A stretch of 64,000 nt of DNA from positions 1 to 64,000 of the forward strand of contig NZ_JMCL01000030.1 in NCBI RefSeq assembly GCF_000690905.1. Reading direction: 5' to 3'. Below are positions 63,227 to 64,000 of the stretch, piece after piece. The notes beneath the pieces are model-generated. The model searched no databases. It was not told the origin of the DNA and was given only the letters and a program-made list of their open reading frames with translations. Position 1 is the stretch's first letter. Each line of letters begins with the position of its first letter. This DNA comes from Pseudomonas sp. Ant30-3 (lineage in GTDB: Bacteria; Pseudomonadota; Gammaproteobacteria; Pseudomonadales; Pseudomonadaceae). The translations under genes were made by a program, and so were the position numbers.

Positions 63227-64000
63227 GATCGGCCACCAATGTAGGCCGACACCACATCAATCCGGTTGTGTCCGAGTTTATGGCTGATCTGCTGACGCGC
63301 CTGTCTATCCAGTTCACGGTCAATGCGATAGCACTGTCCACCATTGACCGGTGCAGCGTGCCCGGTGAGCTGCTCGTAACGCTCGCAGGCGTAGGCCGCT
63401 CGCAGTTCATGAAAGCCTTTCAACCCTTGTTCATGCAGCGTTTCGCGGGCGGGAAGCACCGTCTGTTGCAGGAACACGGCGTAGCTTTCGTCTCGGGCCA
63501 GCAAGTTGCGGCTGCCGGTCGGCGACGCCTGACGAGCCAACTGCAGCGCCGTCTTCACCGCTTCATTGGCCGCGATCCATCGCGGCGCTGAAGCCCCTGA
63601 ACGGCCGCCTTTGGTCCCGTCCTGGATGTTGATGCGGCCTAAGTGTTCGGCTTCGCGGTGCAAGCGTGGCAGGTCAGCCAGGATCGCTTCGCGCAGGCGC
63701 ATGCCGGTTGTTCGCGCTAACAGGACAATCGCCACCACCCGCTCGTGGTGCTGTTCGCCCAGCACCTCCACGACTCGTTGCACCTGTTGGCGGTCTTGGC
63801 CATCCGGCGCGCGGGTGCGTACGCCCGAGCGCTGCAGTCCTAACACCTGGCTCGGACTGGCGATCCTGACGTCCTGATCACCGCGCAGCGCAACGAGGGT
63901 GCGGTTGACGCTGCTCAGGCGGTTCTGCGCGGTAGCGATGCAGAGTTCGCCTTGCTGGATCTGCTGGCGCAGGTAAGCGGCGTAGTCTTGCAGCGTCCGT
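63223..64000 (-). CDS. Tyrosine recombinase (island integrase), 5' end outside window
   Basis: The visible 259 residues include an N-terminal SAM-like core-binding part (TLQDYAAYLRQQIQQGEL) and the catalytic domain: Arg in ARTTGMRLREAILADLP, HELRAAYACERYEQLTG, and SHKLGHNRIDVVSAYIGG with HxxR-like and Tyr residues of the integrase family. It carries out site-specific recombination. The open frame continues past the window edge. It probably belongs to the genomic island that carries the catabolic genes or to the next one. Confidence 0.85.
   Translation of the reverse strand, partial: RTLQDYAAYLRQQIQQGELCIATAQNRLSSVNRTLVALRGDQDVRIASPSQVLGLQRSGVRTRAPDGQDRQQVQRVVEVLGEQHHERVVAIVLLARTTGMRLREAILADLPRLHREAEHLGRINIQDGTKGGRSGASAPRWIAANEAVKTALQLARQASPTGSRNLLARDESYAVFLQQTVLPARETLHEQGLKGFHELRAAYACERYEQLTGHAAPVNGGQCYRIDRELDRQARQQISHKLGHNRIDVVSAYIGGRS

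Overview
The window looks like a mosaic accessory region of a Pseudomonas chromosome (P. fluorescens/putida/reinekei type). This rests on protein flavour (CopA/CopB, ArsJ/ArsH, OprD porins, Mhp enzymes), Pseudomonas-type cop boxes and several Crc/Hfq-type leader motifs. No rRNA, tRNA or CRISPR array was seen. There are two halves: a metal-resistance island (about 1-33.6 kb) and an aromatic-catabolism region (about 37-63 kb), with a scar of mobile elements between them (33.4-36.8 kb).

Metal half. It is framed by a near-identical ~139-bp direct repeat, the 3' end of a YVTN beta-propeller gene (461-599 and 29893-30031). Inside are small membrane genes (DUF2933, ICMT-like methyltransferase), a polyphosphate-kinase-2 relic, LemA plus two TPM-domain proteins, a CopZ-like metallochaperone with a broken second copy, an MFS exporter and an orphan flgB. 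Then come the copper genes: a PtrA-like peptide, copA, a Met/His-rich peptide, copB, cytochrome c, DUF411 and, further on, cusCBA. Three matching cop boxes (CTGACA-N4-YGTAAT) precede the PtrA-like gene, copA and the cus operon, but no intact CopRS lies in the window. An arsenic operon (arsC-arsR-arsC-acr3-arsH-phosphatase-gapdh-arsJ-lipoprotein) is carried by a 7,078-bp element, 13790-20867. It interrupts an MFS gene with a 5-bp target duplication, has TG...CA termini and tandem ~22-bp repeats at both ends, and encodes no transposase. A third copy of this type of end, with an arsJ relic and a DUF411 relic, sits at 30.2-31.25 kb. A dmeRF-type Co/Ni efflux pair follows.

Mobile scar. A Tn7-like right end with tnsA and the first codons of tnsB is inserted in a chemoreceptor gene. 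tnsB is cut by an IS5 element whose two flanks do not match, beside an IS21-type end and a truncated MFS gene.

Catabolic half. Genes 37.2-51.6 kb match the mml pathway for 4-methylmuconolactone (described from P. reinekei MT1): methylisomerase, isomerase, metallo-beta-lactamase-fold enol-lactone hydrolase, CoA-transferase subunits, thiolase, CoA hydrolase/transferase, LysR regulator and transporter. Next to them lie an acyl-CoA dehydrogenase, a mesaconyl/itaconyl-CoA hydratase-like protein and a CitE-type lyase. Together these could turn the methylsuccinyl-CoA product into pyruvate plus acetyl-CoA, which would complete the route. Genes 52.9-62.8 kb are a full mhp cluster (mhpABCDFE, MhpT-like MFS, an OprD porin, MhpR with a recognisable operator) for 3-(3-hydroxyphenyl)propionate. 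A tyrosine recombinase runs off the right edge.
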